Source of the DNA: Citrobacter werkmanii NBRC 105721
GTDB taxonomy: Bacteria > Pseudomonadota > Gammaproteobacteria > Enterobacterales > Enterobacteriaceae
NCBI GenBank assembly: GCA_000759755.1
Contig: BBMW01000013.1
Span: forward strand, 1 to 64,000
DNA length: 64,000 bases
Direction: 5' to 3'
The position numbers were made by a program, and so were the translations under genes. The notes beneath the pieces were generated by a model. The model did no database searches and was not told the DNA's origin. It worked only from the letters and a program-made list of their open reading frames with translations. How positions within the stretch are numbered: the stretch's first letter is position 1; the number at the start of each line of letters is the position of its first letter. This document shows positions 21,777 to 32,140 of this stretch, piece by piece.

Positions 21777-23318
21777 ATGCAACTGAATTCCACCGAAATC
21801 AGCGAACTGATCAAGCAGCGCATTGCTCAGTTCAGTGTTGTGAGCGAAGCTCACAACGAAGGTACTATTGTTTCTGTAAGTGACGGTGTTATCCGCATTC
21901 ACGGCCTGGCCGATTGTATGCAGGGTGAGATGATTTCCCTGCCGGGTAACCGTTACGCTATCGCACTGAACCTGGAGCGCGACTCTGTAGGTGCTGTTGT
22001 GATGGGTCCATACGCTGACCTCGCCGAAGGCATGAAGGTTAAGTGTACGGGTCGTATTCTGGAAGTTCCGGTTGGCCGTGGCCTGCTGGGTCGTGTGGTG
22101 AACACTCTGGGTTCCCCGATTGACGGTAAAGGTCCGGTTGATAACGATGGCTTCTCGCCAATCGAAGTTATCGCACCGGGCGTAATCGAACGTCAGTCCG
22201 TCGACCAGCCAGTGCAGACTGGTTATAAATCTGTTGATGCCATGATCCCAATCGGTCGTGGCCAGCGTGAGCTGATCATCGGTGACCGTCAGACAGGTAA
22301 AACCGCGATGGCAATCGATGCCATCATCAACCAGCGTGATTCCGGCATCAAATGTGTGTACGTGGCTATCGGCCAGAAAGCGTCCACCATTTCTAACGTA
22401 GTTCGTAAACTGGAAGAACACGGCGCACTGTCCAACACCATCGTTGTTGTGGCGACCGCGTCTGAATCTGCTGCACTGCAATACCTGGCGCCATATGCTG
22501 GTTGCGCAATGGGCGAATACTTCCGTGACCGCGGTGAAGATGCACTGATCGTTTACGACGACCTGTCTAAACAGGCTGTTGCTTATCGTCAGGTTTCCCT
22601 GCTGCTCCGTCGTCCGCCAGGACGTGAAGCATTCCCGGGCGACGTATTTTACCTCCACTCCCGTCTGCTGGAACGCGCATCCCGCGTAAACGCGGAATAC
22701 GTAGAGAAGTTCACCAACGGTGAAGTTAAAGGTAAAACCGGCTCCCTGACCGCCCTGCCGATTATCGAAACCCAGGCGGGTGACGTTTCTGCGTTCGTTC
22801 CGACCAACGTAATCTCCATTACCGATGGTCAGATCTTCCTGGAAACCAACCTGTTCAACTCCGGTATTCGTCCGGCAGTTAACCCGGGTATCTCCGTATC
22901 TCGTGTAGGTGGCGCAGCGCAGACCAAGATCATCAAGAAACTGTCCGGTGGTATTCGTACCGCGCTGGCGCAGTATCGTGAACTGGCAGCGTTTTCTCAG
23001 TTCGCTTCCGACCTGGATGAAGCTACGCGTAAGCAGCTGAGCCACGGTCAGAAAGTAACTGAACTGCTGAAGCAGAAACAGTATGCGCCAATGTCTGTTG
23101 CACAGCAGGGTGTGGTGCTGTTTGCGGCTGAACGCGGTTACCTCGAAGATGTGGAACTGGCGAAAATCGGTAGCTTCGAAGCCGCTCTGCTGGCTTACGT
23201 CGACCGTGACCACGCTCCGCTGATGCAAGAGATCAACCAGTCCGGTGGCTATAACGATGAAATCGAAGGCAAGCTGAAAGCTATCCTCGATTCCTTCAAG
23301 GCAACCCAGTCCTGGTAA
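21777..23318 (+). CDS. atpA: ATP synthase subunit alpha
   Basis: The 513-residue non-catalytic nucleotide-binding subunit of F1. Walker A GDRQTGKT (about residues 169-176) and the alpha/beta signature [13 protein letters not shown] with the arginine finger are intact. Codon use is highly biased, as for a highly expressed gene, and this leaves long open frames on the opposite strand that are not genes. Confidence 0.98.
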   Translation: MQLNSTEISELIKQRIAQFSVVSEAHNEGTIVSVSDGVIRIHGLADCMQGEMISLPGNRYAIALNLERDSVGAVVMGPYADLAEGMKVKCTGRILEVPVGRGLLGRVVNTLGSPIDGKGPVDNDGFSPIEVIAPGVIERQSVDQPVQTGYKSVDAMIPIGRGQRELIIGDRQTGKTAMAIDAIINQRDSGIKCVYVAIGQKASTISNVVRKLEEHGALSNTIVVVATASESAALQYLAPYAGCAMGEYFRDRGEDALIVYDDLSKQAVAYRQVSLLLRRPPGREAFPGDVFYLHSRLLERASRVNAEYVEKFTNGEVKGKTGSLTALPIIETQAGDVSAFVPTNVISITDGQIFLETNLFNSGIRPAVNPGISVSRVGGAAQTKIIKKLSGGIRTALAQYRELAAFSQFASDLDEATRKQLSHGQKVTELLKQKQYAPMSVAQQGVVLFAAERGYLEDVELAKIGSFEAALLAYVDRDHAPLMQEINQSGGYNDEIEGKLKAILDSFKATQSW

Positions 23319-23368
23319 CGTCTGGCGGTCTGTCCTAGGGCGGACCGCAAGGCATTGAGGAGAAGCTC

Positions 23369-25641
<2,273 letters not shown>

Positions 25642-25661
25642 CGCCTTAATCGGAGGGTGAT

Positions 25662-26081
25662 ATGGCAATGACTTACCACCTGGACGTCGTCAGCGCAGAG
25701 CAACAAATGTTCTCTGGTCTGGTCGAAAAAATCCAGGTAACGGGTAGTGAAGGTGAACTGGGTATTTTCCCGGGTCACGCTCCGCTGCTCACCGCCATTA
25801 AGCCTGGTATGATCCGCATCGTTAAACAGTTCGGTCATGAAGAGTTTATCTATCTGTCCGGCGGCATTCTCGAAGTGCAGCCTGGCAGCGTGACCGTACT
25901 GGCTGATACCGCGATTCGCGGACAGGATCTCGATGAAGCGAGAGCCCTGGAAGCGAAGCGTAAGGCTGAAGAGCATATCAAGAGCTCTCATGGTGACGTG
26001 GATTACGCTCAGGCATCTGCGGAACTGGCCAAAGCGATCGCGAAACTGCGCGTTATCGAGTTGACCAAAAAAGCGATGTAA
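25662..26081 (+). CDS. atpC: ATP synthase subunit epsilon
   Basis: The 139-residue rotor subunit and ATPase inhibitor of F1: an N-terminal beta-sandwich (to about residue 85) and a C-terminal helical hairpin rich in Ala, Lys and Glu that can insert into the head. It is the last gene of the operon, followed by a strong terminator. Confidence 0.98.
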   Translation: MAMTYHLDVVSAEQQMFSGLVEKIQVTGSEGELGIFPGHAPLLTAIKPGMIRIVKQFGHEEFIYLSGGILEVQPGSVTVLADTAIRGQDLDEARALEAKRKAEEHIKSSHGDVDYAQASAELAKAIAKLRVIELTKKAM

Positions 26082-26102
26082 CACCGGCTTGAAAAACACA
26101 AG

Positions 26103-26132
26103 GCCAGTCTGGTTTCCAGGCTGGCTTTTTTT
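26103..26132 (+). terminator. atp operon terminator
   Basis: A 10-bp stem, gccagtctgg/ccaggctggc with one G-U pair, a 3-base loop and then T7, 21 bases after the atpC stop. Confidence 0.95.
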
Positions 26133-26202
26133 ATGGCTTTATTTCAGGAAAAATGAAAATAAAAAGCAGTTTTATTATTTCGTGATTTAGATCAAAAAAA
26201 TA

Positions 26203-26231
26203 TTGATTGGTTAAAAAATGAGGCGTAGACT
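26203..26231 (+). promoter_or_regulatory. Candidate sigma-70 promoter
   Basis: TTGATT (26203-26208), a 17-base spacer and TAGACT (26226-26231), predicting a start near 26238. It lies just ahead of a CRP palindrome and a small ORF. Confidence 0.45.
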
Positions 26232-26238
26232 CTTTTTT

Positions 26239-26254
26239 TGTGACGTAAATCACA
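26239..26254 (+). promoter_or_regulatory. Consensus CRP binding site
   Basis: TGTGA-cgtaaa-TCACA, both half-sites perfect with the 6-base spacer. If the promoter at 26203-26231 is right, the site covers the first transcribed bases, so CRP would repress. Activation of a different promoter cannot be excluded. Confidence 0.65.
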
Positions 26255-26285
26255 TAATAAAATCAGATAAAAAAGAGATACCAAT

Positions 26286-26336
26286 ATGAAATTGATCAAC
26301 AAAATCATCGCCCTGTTCAGCAATATGAGTTTTTAG
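26286..26336 (+). CDS. Candidate 16-residue amphipathic peptide
   Basis: ATG to TAG encodes MKLINKIIALFSNMSF. Lys2, Asn5, Lys6, Ser12 and Asn13 fall on one face of a helix and Ile/Leu/Phe on the other, so it would be a short cationic amphipathic or membrane-bound helix. A purine-rich aagagat, about seven bases upstream, is a fair ribosome site, and a promoter and CRP palindrome precede it. I do not recognise the peptide. An ORF this short can occur by chance, so the call rests on its context and composition. Confidence 0.35.
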   Translation: MKLINKIIALFSNMSF

Positions 26337-26734
26337 TCTTTCCCTGCCTGCTCTGTGGCGCGATGCGAAATGCGGTTTATCAGCTAGCGCCATTTGTTAA
26401 ATTCCCCCCTGCTCTTTTCTCTCACATCGTTATTGTCGTGTTTGCCTTTTCAGCTTCCCACTGAATCGCATGCCTAAAATCATACCTTCGCTAATGTCAT
26501 TCTTTATTTATGCGGCAAAAAAATAGCAAAAACATCCACCTAAGGCTTTAATAAGAGCAGACTGCTGGTTTTGGGGAGACAAAATACGTAGATATAGACG
26601 AAAATAGACAGTTATCAGATGGGGAATTTCCCCGATTGAACGTTTTATCTTCGGTCCATTTCACGATGAAAAAAATGTAGTATTTTCAATGTGAAACGGT
26701 ATAAATTCGTTCTCAAATTACAGTCAGGACGTGT

Positions 26735-28105
26735 ATGTTGAATAATGCTATGAGCGTCGTGATCCTTGCCGCAGGCAAAGGCACGCGTATGTATTCCGAT
26801 CTCCCTAAAGTGCTGCATACCCTCGCAGGAAAACCGATGGTGCAGCATGTCATTGATGCCGCTAATGAATTAGGCGCGACTCACGTACATCTGGTCTACG
26901 GACACGGTGGTGATTTGCTTAAGCAGACGCTGAAAGATGGCAACCTGAACTGGGTCCTGCAGGCCGAGCAGTTGGGTACCGGTCATGCTATGCAACAGGC
27001 GGCACCATTCTTTAGTGATGACGAAGACATTTTAATGCTCTATGGCGATGTGCCGCTGATCTCCACCGAAACACTACGTCGCCTGCGTGATGCTAAACCG
27101 CAGGGGGGCATCGGCTTGTTAACGGTAAAACTGGACGACCCATCCGGTTATGGGCGTATTACCCGTGATAACGGTAAAGTCACAGGCATTGTTGAACATA
27201 AAGATGCCACTGACGAGCAGCGTCAAATCCAGGAAATCAACACCGGCATCCTGATTGCCAACGGCGCAGACCTGAAGCGTTGGCTGTCCAAACTGACCAA
27301 CAACAATGTGCAGGGTGAATACTACATCACCGATATCATTGCGATGGCGTATCAGGAAGGGCGTGAAATTGCTGCGGTACATCCGGCACGAATCAGTGAA
27401 ACGGAAGGGGTGAACAACCGTCTTCAGCTCTCTCGTCTAGAGCGTGTTTATCAGTCCGAGCAGGCAGAAAAACTGCTGCTGGCGGGCGTGATGCTGCGCG
27501 ATCCGGCACGTTTTGATCTTCGCGGTACGCTTATTCACGGGCGCGATGTCGAAATTGATACTAACGTTATCATTGAAGGTAACGTAACTGTTGGGGATCG
27601 CGTCAAGATTGGCGCTGGCTGCATCATCAAAAACAGCGTGATTGGTGATGGTTGTGAGCTAAGTCCGTACAGCGTGGTGGAAGATGCGCATCTGGAAGCA
27701 GCATGCACCATCGGTCCTTTCGCGCGTCTGCGCCCTGGTGCAGAGCTGCAGGAAGGCGCACACGTGGGTAACTTCGTCGAAATGAAAAAAGCGCGTCTGG
27801 GTAAAGGCTCTAAAGCAGGTCACCTGACCTATCTGGGCGATGCGGAAATTGGCGATAACGTGAACATCGGCGCGGGTACGATCACCTGCAATTACGATGG
27901 CGCGAATAAATTTAAAACCATTATTGGCGATGATGTGTTTGTCGGTTCCGATACTCAGCTGGTGGCACCTGTCACCGTGGGTAAAGGCGCCACCATCGCG
28001 GCGGGGACGACCGTAACGCGCGATGTTGCCGATAACGAACTGGTATTAAGCCGTGTGCCTCAGGTTCATAAACAAGGCTGGCAGCGCCCGGTGAAGAAAA
28101 AGTAA
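26735..28105 (+). CDS. glmU: Bifunctional N-acetylglucosamine-1-phosphate uridyltransferase / glucosamine-1-phosphate acetyltransferase
   Basis: A 456-residue cytoplasmic enzyme making UDP-GlcNAc for peptidoglycan and LPS. The N-terminal pyrophosphorylase domain ([17 protein letters not shown]) covers about residues 1-228. The C-terminal left-handed beta-helix acetyltransferase carries hexapeptide repeats ([29 protein letters not shown] region). It heads the glmUS pair; the spacer to glmS is enlarged by repeats. Confidence 0.98.
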   Translation: MLNNAMSVVILAAGKGTRMYSDLPKVLHTLAGKPMVQHVIDAANELGATHVHLVYGHGGDLLKQTLKDGNLNWVLQAEQLGTGHAMQQAAPFFSDDEDILMLYGDVPLISTETLRRLRDAKPQGGIGLLTVKLDDPSGYGRITRDNGKVTGIVEHKDATDEQRQIQEINTGILIANGADLKRWLSKLTNNNVQGEYYITDIIAMAYQEGREIAAVHPARISETEGVNNRLQLSRLERVYQSEQAEKLLLAGVMLRDPARFDLRGTLIHGRDVEIDTNVIIEGNVTVGDRVKIGAGCIIKNSVIGDGCELSPYSVVEDAHLEAACTIGPFARLRPGAELQEGAHVGNFVEMKKARLGKGSKAGHLTYLGDAEIGDNVNIGAGTITCNYDGANKFKTIIGDDVFVGSDTQLVAPVTVGKGATIAAGTTVTRDVADNELVLSRVPQVHKQGWQRPVKKK

Positions 28106-28114
28106 TTCAGTTTT

Positions 28115-28181
28115 TGCCGGATGGTGGCCTGCGTGCGGTGACGTTCTGTAGGCCTGATAAGCGTGAGCGCCATCAGGCAGA
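28115..28181. repeat. REP/BIME element after glmU
   Basis: Facing REP units: ttgccggatggtggcc... and taggcctgataagcg with its complement cgccatcaggc. It starts about ten bases after the glmU stop. Confidence 0.75.
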
Positions 28182-28279
28182 CAAGAGACGAGGGGATAAC
28201 ATAATCCTCCGCTCAACAAGCAGTACCATAAAAATAACCCCACTCTCTACAAGGCTCGGGGCGCCCGGAATACGGGTAT

Positions 28280-28401
28280 TACCCAAAGTATTTCGCGCTG
28301 TAGCAAGGCGGCAAGCTTGGGAATCTACGGGAGCTTACTAAAGTAAGTGACCTTAGTGAGCAAGCGTAGCCAACGTAGCTACGGAGTGAAAGACGAAGGG
28401 G
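28280..28401. repeat. ERIC element in the glmU-glmS spacer
   Basis: About 122 bases matching the enterobacterial repetitive intergenic consensus: the caaggcggcaagc arm, then gaatctacgggagcttac and agtaagtgacc around a central inverted repeat (cttact/agtaag, near 28333-28346). It has diverged from the consensus (ccttag for ctgggg). It ends where the conserved glmS leader begins, so the operon spacer is longer than in E. coli. Confidence 0.85.
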
Positions 28402-28453
28402 AAACAGGTCAGCGACAACGACAGGCTAATGCCTAAATTCGGAATCAAAAAAT
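28402..28453 (+). promoter_or_regulatory. glmS leader (GlmZ target region)
   Basis: The leader just ahead of glmS (gacaggctaatgcctaaattc and flanks) resembles the E. coli glmS leader, in which a stem hides the ribosome site until the Hfq-bound sRNA GlmZ pairs and opens it. The likeness is from memory, not an alignment. Confidence 0.5.
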
Positions 28454-30283
28454 ATGTGTGGAATTGTTGGCGCTATCGCGCAGCGTGATGTAGCTGAAAT
28501 CCTTCTCGAAGGTTTACGTCGTCTGGAATATCGTGGTTATGACTCTGCTGGTCTGGCCGTTGTCGATGCTGAAGGCAATATGACTCGCCTGCGTCGTCTG
28601 GGTAAAGTGCAGATGCTGACTGCAGCGGCGGAAGAACATCCGCTGCATGGCGGTACCGGTATCGCTCATACCCGTTGGGCGACCCACGGAGAACCTTCAG
28701 AAGCGAACGCGCATCCCCATGTTTCTGAACACATTGTCGTGGTGCATAACGGCATCATTGAAAACCATGAACCGCTGCGTGAACTGCTGAAAACGCGTGG
28801 TTACACCTTTGTTTCTGAAACCGACACCGAAGTGATTGCTCACCTGGTGCACTGGGAGCTGGAACAGGGTGGTACGCTGCGTGAAGCCGTACTGCGTACT
28901 ATTCCGCAACTGCGTGGTGCCTACGGCACGGTGATCATGGATACCCGTAACCCGGAAACGCTGCTGGCTGCTCGTTCTGGTAGCCCGCTGGTGATTGGGC
29001 TGGGTATGGGTGAGAACTTTATCGCTTCCGATCAGCTGGCGCTGCTGCCGGTAACCCGTCGCTTTATCTTCCTGGAAGAGGGCGACATCGCGGAAGTGAC
29101 CCGTCGTTCGGTCTCTATTTTCGACAAGTCTGGCGCGGAAGTGAAACGTCAGGATATCGAATCTAATCTGCAATACGATGCGGGCGAAAAAGGTATTTAT
29201 CGCCACTATATGCAGAAAGAGATCTACGAACAGCCGAACGCGATTAAAAATACGCTGACCGGGCGCATAAGCCACGGTGAAGTGGATTTAAGCGAGCTGG
29301 GCTCGCGTGCCAACGAGCTGCTGTCTCAGGTTGAGCATATCCAGATTATCGCCTGTGGTACGTCATACAACTCCGGTATGGTGTCCCGTTACTGGTTTGA
29401 ATCGCTGGCGGGTATTCCTTGTGATGTCGAAATCGCCTCCGAATTCCGCTATCGCAAATCTGCCGTGCGTCGTAACAGCCTGATGATCACCCTTTCCCAG
29501 TCTGGTGAAACGGCGGATACCCTGGCGGGTCTGCGTTTGTCTAAAGAGCTGGGCTATCTGGGCTCGCTGGCAATCTGTAACGTACCGGGATCTTCTCTGG
29601 TGCGCGAATCCGACCTGGCGATGATGACCAATGCCGGTACCGAAATCGGTGTGGCCTCCACGAAAGCCTTTACCACTCAGTTGACCGTTCTGCTGATGCT
29701 GGTGGCGAAACTGTCTCGTCTGAAAGGCCTGGATGCGTCTATTGAGCAGGAGATCTTTCATGGTCTGCAGGCGCTGCCGAGCCGTATTGAGCAGATGCTC
29801 TCCCAGGACAAACGCATTGCCGCTCTGGCGGAAGGTTTCTCTGACAAGCACCATGCGCTGTTCCTGGGCCGTGGCGATCAGTATCCGATTGCGCTGGAAG
29901 GCGCGCTGAAGCTGAAAGAGATCTCTTATATTCACGCTGAAGCTTATGCTGCGGGCGAACTGAAGCATGGTCCCCTGGCGCTGATCGATGCCGATATGCC
30001 GGTTATCGTGGTCGCACCGAACAACGAACTGCTGGAAAAACTGAAATCCAACATTGAAGAAGTTCGTGCCCGTGGCGGTCAGCTGTACGTCTTTGCCGAT
30101 CAGGATGCTGGCTTTACCAGTAGCGAAAACATGCACATCATCGAGATGCCGCATGTGGAAGAGGTAATTGCGCCGATCTTCTACACCGTTCCACTGCAAC
30201 TGCTGGCGTATCACGTGGCGCTGATTAAAGGTACCGACGTGGACCAGCCGCGTAACCTGGCGAAGTCGGTTACCGTAGAGTAA
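28454..30283 (+). CDS. glmS: Glutamine-fructose-6-phosphate aminotransferase GlmS
   Basis: A 609-residue enzyme making glucosamine 6-phosphate, the entry step to amino sugars. The N-terminal glutaminase starts MCGIVGA with the catalytic Cys after the removed Met. Two SIS isomerase domains follow ([17 protein letters not shown]) and the C-terminus is [13 protein letters not shown], which carries the Tn7 TnsD recognition DNA. Expression is expected to depend on GlmZ. Confidence 0.99.
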   Translation: MCGIVGAIAQRDVAEILLEGLRRLEYRGYDSAGLAVVDAEGNMTRLRRLGKVQMLTAAAEEHPLHGGTGIAHTRWATHGEPSEANAHPHVSEHIVVVHNGIIENHEPLRELLKTRGYTFVSETDTEVIAHLVHWELEQGGTLREAVLRTIPQLRGAYGTVIMDTRNPETLLAARSGSPLVIGLGMGENFIASDQLALLPVTRRFIFLEEGDIAEVTRRSVSIFDKSGAEVKRQDIESNLQYDAGEKGIYRHYMQKEIYEQPNAIKNTLTGRISHGEVDLSELGSRANELLSQVEHIQIIACGTSYNSGMVSRYWFESLAGIPCDVEIASEFRYRKSAVRRNSLMITLSQSGETADTLAGLRLSKELGYLGSLAICNVPGSSLVRESDLAMMTNAGTEIGVASTKAFTTQLTVLLMLVAKLSRLKGLDASIEQEIFHGLQALPSRIEQMLSQDKRIAALAEGFSDKHHALFLGRGDQYPIALEGALKLKEISYIHAEAYAAGELKHGPLALIDADMPVIVVAPNNELLEKLKSNIEEVRARGGQLYVFADQDAGFTSSENMHIIEMPHVEEVIAPIFYTVPLQLLAYHVALIKGTDVDQPRNLAKSVTVE

Positions 30284-30296
30284 TTGTTCACCAACA

Positions 30297-30327
30297 AAAG
30301 CTGCTGAGAAATCAGCAGCTTTTTTTA
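30297..30327 (+). terminator. glmS terminator
   Basis: An 11-bp stem aaagctgctga/tcagcagcttt with a gaaa-type loop and a T run, 14 bases after glmS. Confidence 0.93.
30308..30308. other. attTn7 insertion point (unoccupied)
   Basis: Tn7 inserts about 25 bp beyond the glmS stop, within the terminator, guided by TnsD binding to the glmS 3' end. That position is about 30308. The conserved glmS end is present and no Tn7-like end sequence is seen, so the site looks empty. Confidence 0.65.
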
Positions 30328-30747
30328 TATCTGTCTGTCATATTTCTTTGTCTCCCCTGTCATTTTTTGTTACAAACATCCTGTTTTTTATATTTATTTG
30401 CCTAGATAACTTTATACTTAATTGCGTTTATCTGGTGAATGTATTTTATTTGTTAAAGTGCGCAAGAAATAATCATTTTTAGGTTGTTGCAGAATAATGA
30501 TATTGATGAATTCTTAATTTTATAGACTGATGTATTTAAAATAGCCATTTTTGTATATCATGAAAAATAATATTTAATAAATGATGTATTGTTTATATTT
30601 ATTTATTGATTTATAACAGCCCGGATTGATAATAAATTTATTGTAATCCTTATTCTTAAGTGTAATCTTCGCCGCCGTAAGGATGGTGTGTTTTATTATT
30701 GAAATATAAGTAAAGCACAGGGATATAATATTATTAATGGGGTTATA
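30328..30747. other. AT-rich region upstream of the fimbrial cluster
   Basis: 420 bases, strikingly AT-rich compared with flanking genes, with no ORF of note and no invertible-switch inverted repeats. A TATAAT at 30724-30729 is close to the first pilin ATG and is a possible -10. Such DNA is a typical H-NS target upstream of acquired fimbrial operons; H-NS binding is inference. Confidence 0.5.
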
Positions 30748-31323
30748 ATGAAACTTAATTTAATTGCAGGTGCGCTGGTTCTGTCTTCCACAGTATTTGC
30801 TGGTAATGTTCTTGCATCTGACGGTACCGTTCACTTCCTTGGCGAAGTAGTTGACAGCACCTGTCAGGTCACGCCACAAACCGCTGATCAAAACGTTAAT
30901 TTAGGCAAAGTTAACAAAACGGCATTTGCTGGCGTGGGAAGTACCGCTGCACCTACCGAATTCCATATCGATCTGACCGGGTGCCCGGCCACGTATACCA
31001 AGGCTGCCGTTCGTTTTGATGGTAATGAAGCTTCTGACGGTAATGGCGACCTGGCTATCGGTAACCCAGCTAATGGCTCTACCCCTGGTGATTACACAGG
31101 TACTGGCGCAGCCATCGCGGCATCTGGCGTAGCGATCCGTATTTACAACCGCGCGGATAACTCTCAGGTTAAACTGTACAACGATTCTGCATACAGCACG
31201 ATTGATACCACAGCGGGTACGGCTTCCATGAAGTTTATCGCTCGTTATATTGCCACTAACGCAACCGTCACAGCGGGTACTGCTAACGCAGATTCTCAGT
31301 TTACGGTTGAATATCAAAAATAA
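30748..31323 (+). CDS. Fimbrial major subunit (type 1-like pilin), copy 1
   Basis: A 191-residue pilin. A Sec signal peptide (MKLNLIAGALVLSSTVFAGNVLA) precedes mature SDGTVHFLGEVVDSTC. The conserved pilin cysteine pair is in VDSTCQV and LTGCPATY, and the penultimate tyrosine (VEYQK end) is the donor-strand signature of chaperone-usher subunits. It resembles the major pilins of Lpf/Stg-type fimbriae, which also sit between glmS and pstS in some E. coli and Salmonella Typhi. It heads a five-gene operon and has a same-length paralogue at 35788. Confidence 0.9.
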   Translation: MKLNLIAGALVLSSTVFAGNVLASDGTVHFLGEVVDSTCQVTPQTADQNVNLGKVNKTAFAGVGSTAAPTEFHIDLTGCPATYTKAAVRFDGNEASDGNGDLAIGNPANGSTPGDYTGTGAAIAASGVAIRIYNRADNSQVKLYNDSAYSTIDTTAGTASMKFIARYIATNATVTAGTANADSQFTVEYQK

Positions 31324-31426
31324 GATTCGTTCTTTTTAATCGTCTTTTATTAATTTATTGACGCCTGTCATTATGAACAACTGTGGTTGTATAAATGTCT
31401 GGCGTCTTTTTTATCCAGGGATGAGT

Positions 31427-32119
31427 ATGTTTATGTTTGCTCGTGGAATAAAAATATTTATTCTGGCACTCCTGTGCCTTAATCTTCCCTCTGCTTTGGC
31501 AGGTATTGTTGTCGGTGGAACTCGCGTCATCTTTCATGGCAGCGAGCCTGACTCTACTATTTCTATTTACAATAAAGAAGTTGATTTGCCTTATCTAATA
31601 CAAGTATGGGTTGATCCTTTCAGTAAGGATGATAAGAGCAAACCACCTTTTACCGTAATTCCGCCTGTTTCTCGTCTTGAGCCGAGTCAGGAAAAAGTGC
31701 TGCGCATTATTAAAACAGCAGGTGAGTTGCCAAAGGATCGTGAATCTGTTTTTTGGTTTAACGTGAAAAACATTCCGCCATCCAGTAAAAATAAAGATAG
31801 CAGTACGCTTGAGATCGCAATTAAAACGCGTATCAAGTTATTCTGGCGCCCGGCCTCTATTACGCTTATCCCTGAAAAAGCGGTAGCTAAAGTCAAATGG
31901 TATCGGCAGGGAAGTAAACTGGTTGTAGAAAATAATAGTCCTATTCATATGAATATCATGGATGTCTCTGTAGATGGTAAAGATATTCCATTGAATATGA
32001 TAAAGCCTTTTGAAAAATTAACGCTGGATTTACCTGCTGGTGTTGCGGGTCACTCTTTAGTCTGGCGTTTTATTAATGATTATGGCGCGATTAGTAGCCC
32101 TGTTAAGCAAGCGCTTTAG
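31427..32119 (+). CDS. Periplasmic fimbrial chaperone (PapD family)
   Basis: A 230-residue chaperone with a signal peptide ending PSALA, then GIVVGGTRVIF. The two immunoglobulin-like domains are typical: the G1-strand region is SSTLEIAIKTRIKLFWRP, where the IKTRIKLFYRP-like signature holds the subunit-carboxylate Arg and Lys. It completes pilin folds by donor-strand complementation and delivers them to the usher. I choose the ATG at 31427 because aggg lies six bases upstream; ATGs at 31421 and 31433 are alternatives. It follows the first pilin. Confidence 0.9.
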   Translation: MFMFARGIKIFILALLCLNLPSALAGIVVGGTRVIFHGSEPDSTISIYNKEVDLPYLIQVWVDPFSKDDKSKPPFTVIPPVSRLEPSQEKVLRIIKTAGELPKDRESVFWFNVKNIPPSSKNKDSSTLEIAIKTRIKLFWRPASITLIPEKAVAKVKWYRQGSKLVVENNSPIHMNIMDVSVDGKDIPLNMIKPFEKLTLDLPAGVAGHSLVWRFINDYGAISSPVKQAL

Positions 32120-32140
32120 TTTTGCGATAAGGATATCTTG

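Larger units (their letters stand above)
26133..26734. other. atpC-glmU spacer
   Basis: About 600 AT-rich bases. It holds a promoter-like element (26203-26231), a consensus CRP site (26239-26254) and a possible 16-residue peptide gene (26286-26336). From 26337 to 26734 I see no gene or strong hairpin, only the leader and likely promoter of glmU. Confidence 0.5.

Noticed and set aside
21630-23228. A 532-codon open frame on the minus strand opposite atpH-atpA
   Set aside because: It is the mirror of strongly biased codon use in atpA. It has no ribosome site, no promoter and no recognisable domain, and its composition (many Thr, Asn, Gln, Arg, Val) is typical of shadow frames.
29363-30214. A 283-codon minus-strand frame opposite glmS
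   Set aside because: Same reasoning: codon-bias shadow within a conserved essential gene.
30284-30330. Tn7-like insertion at attTn7
   Set aside because: No TGTGGG-type transposon end, no tns genes and an undisturbed glmS terminator. The fimbrial cluster starts well beyond the insertion point.
30328-30747. Possible invertible fim switch upstream of the first pilin
   Set aside because: No pair of inverted repeats with a promoter between them and no recombinase gene nearby.
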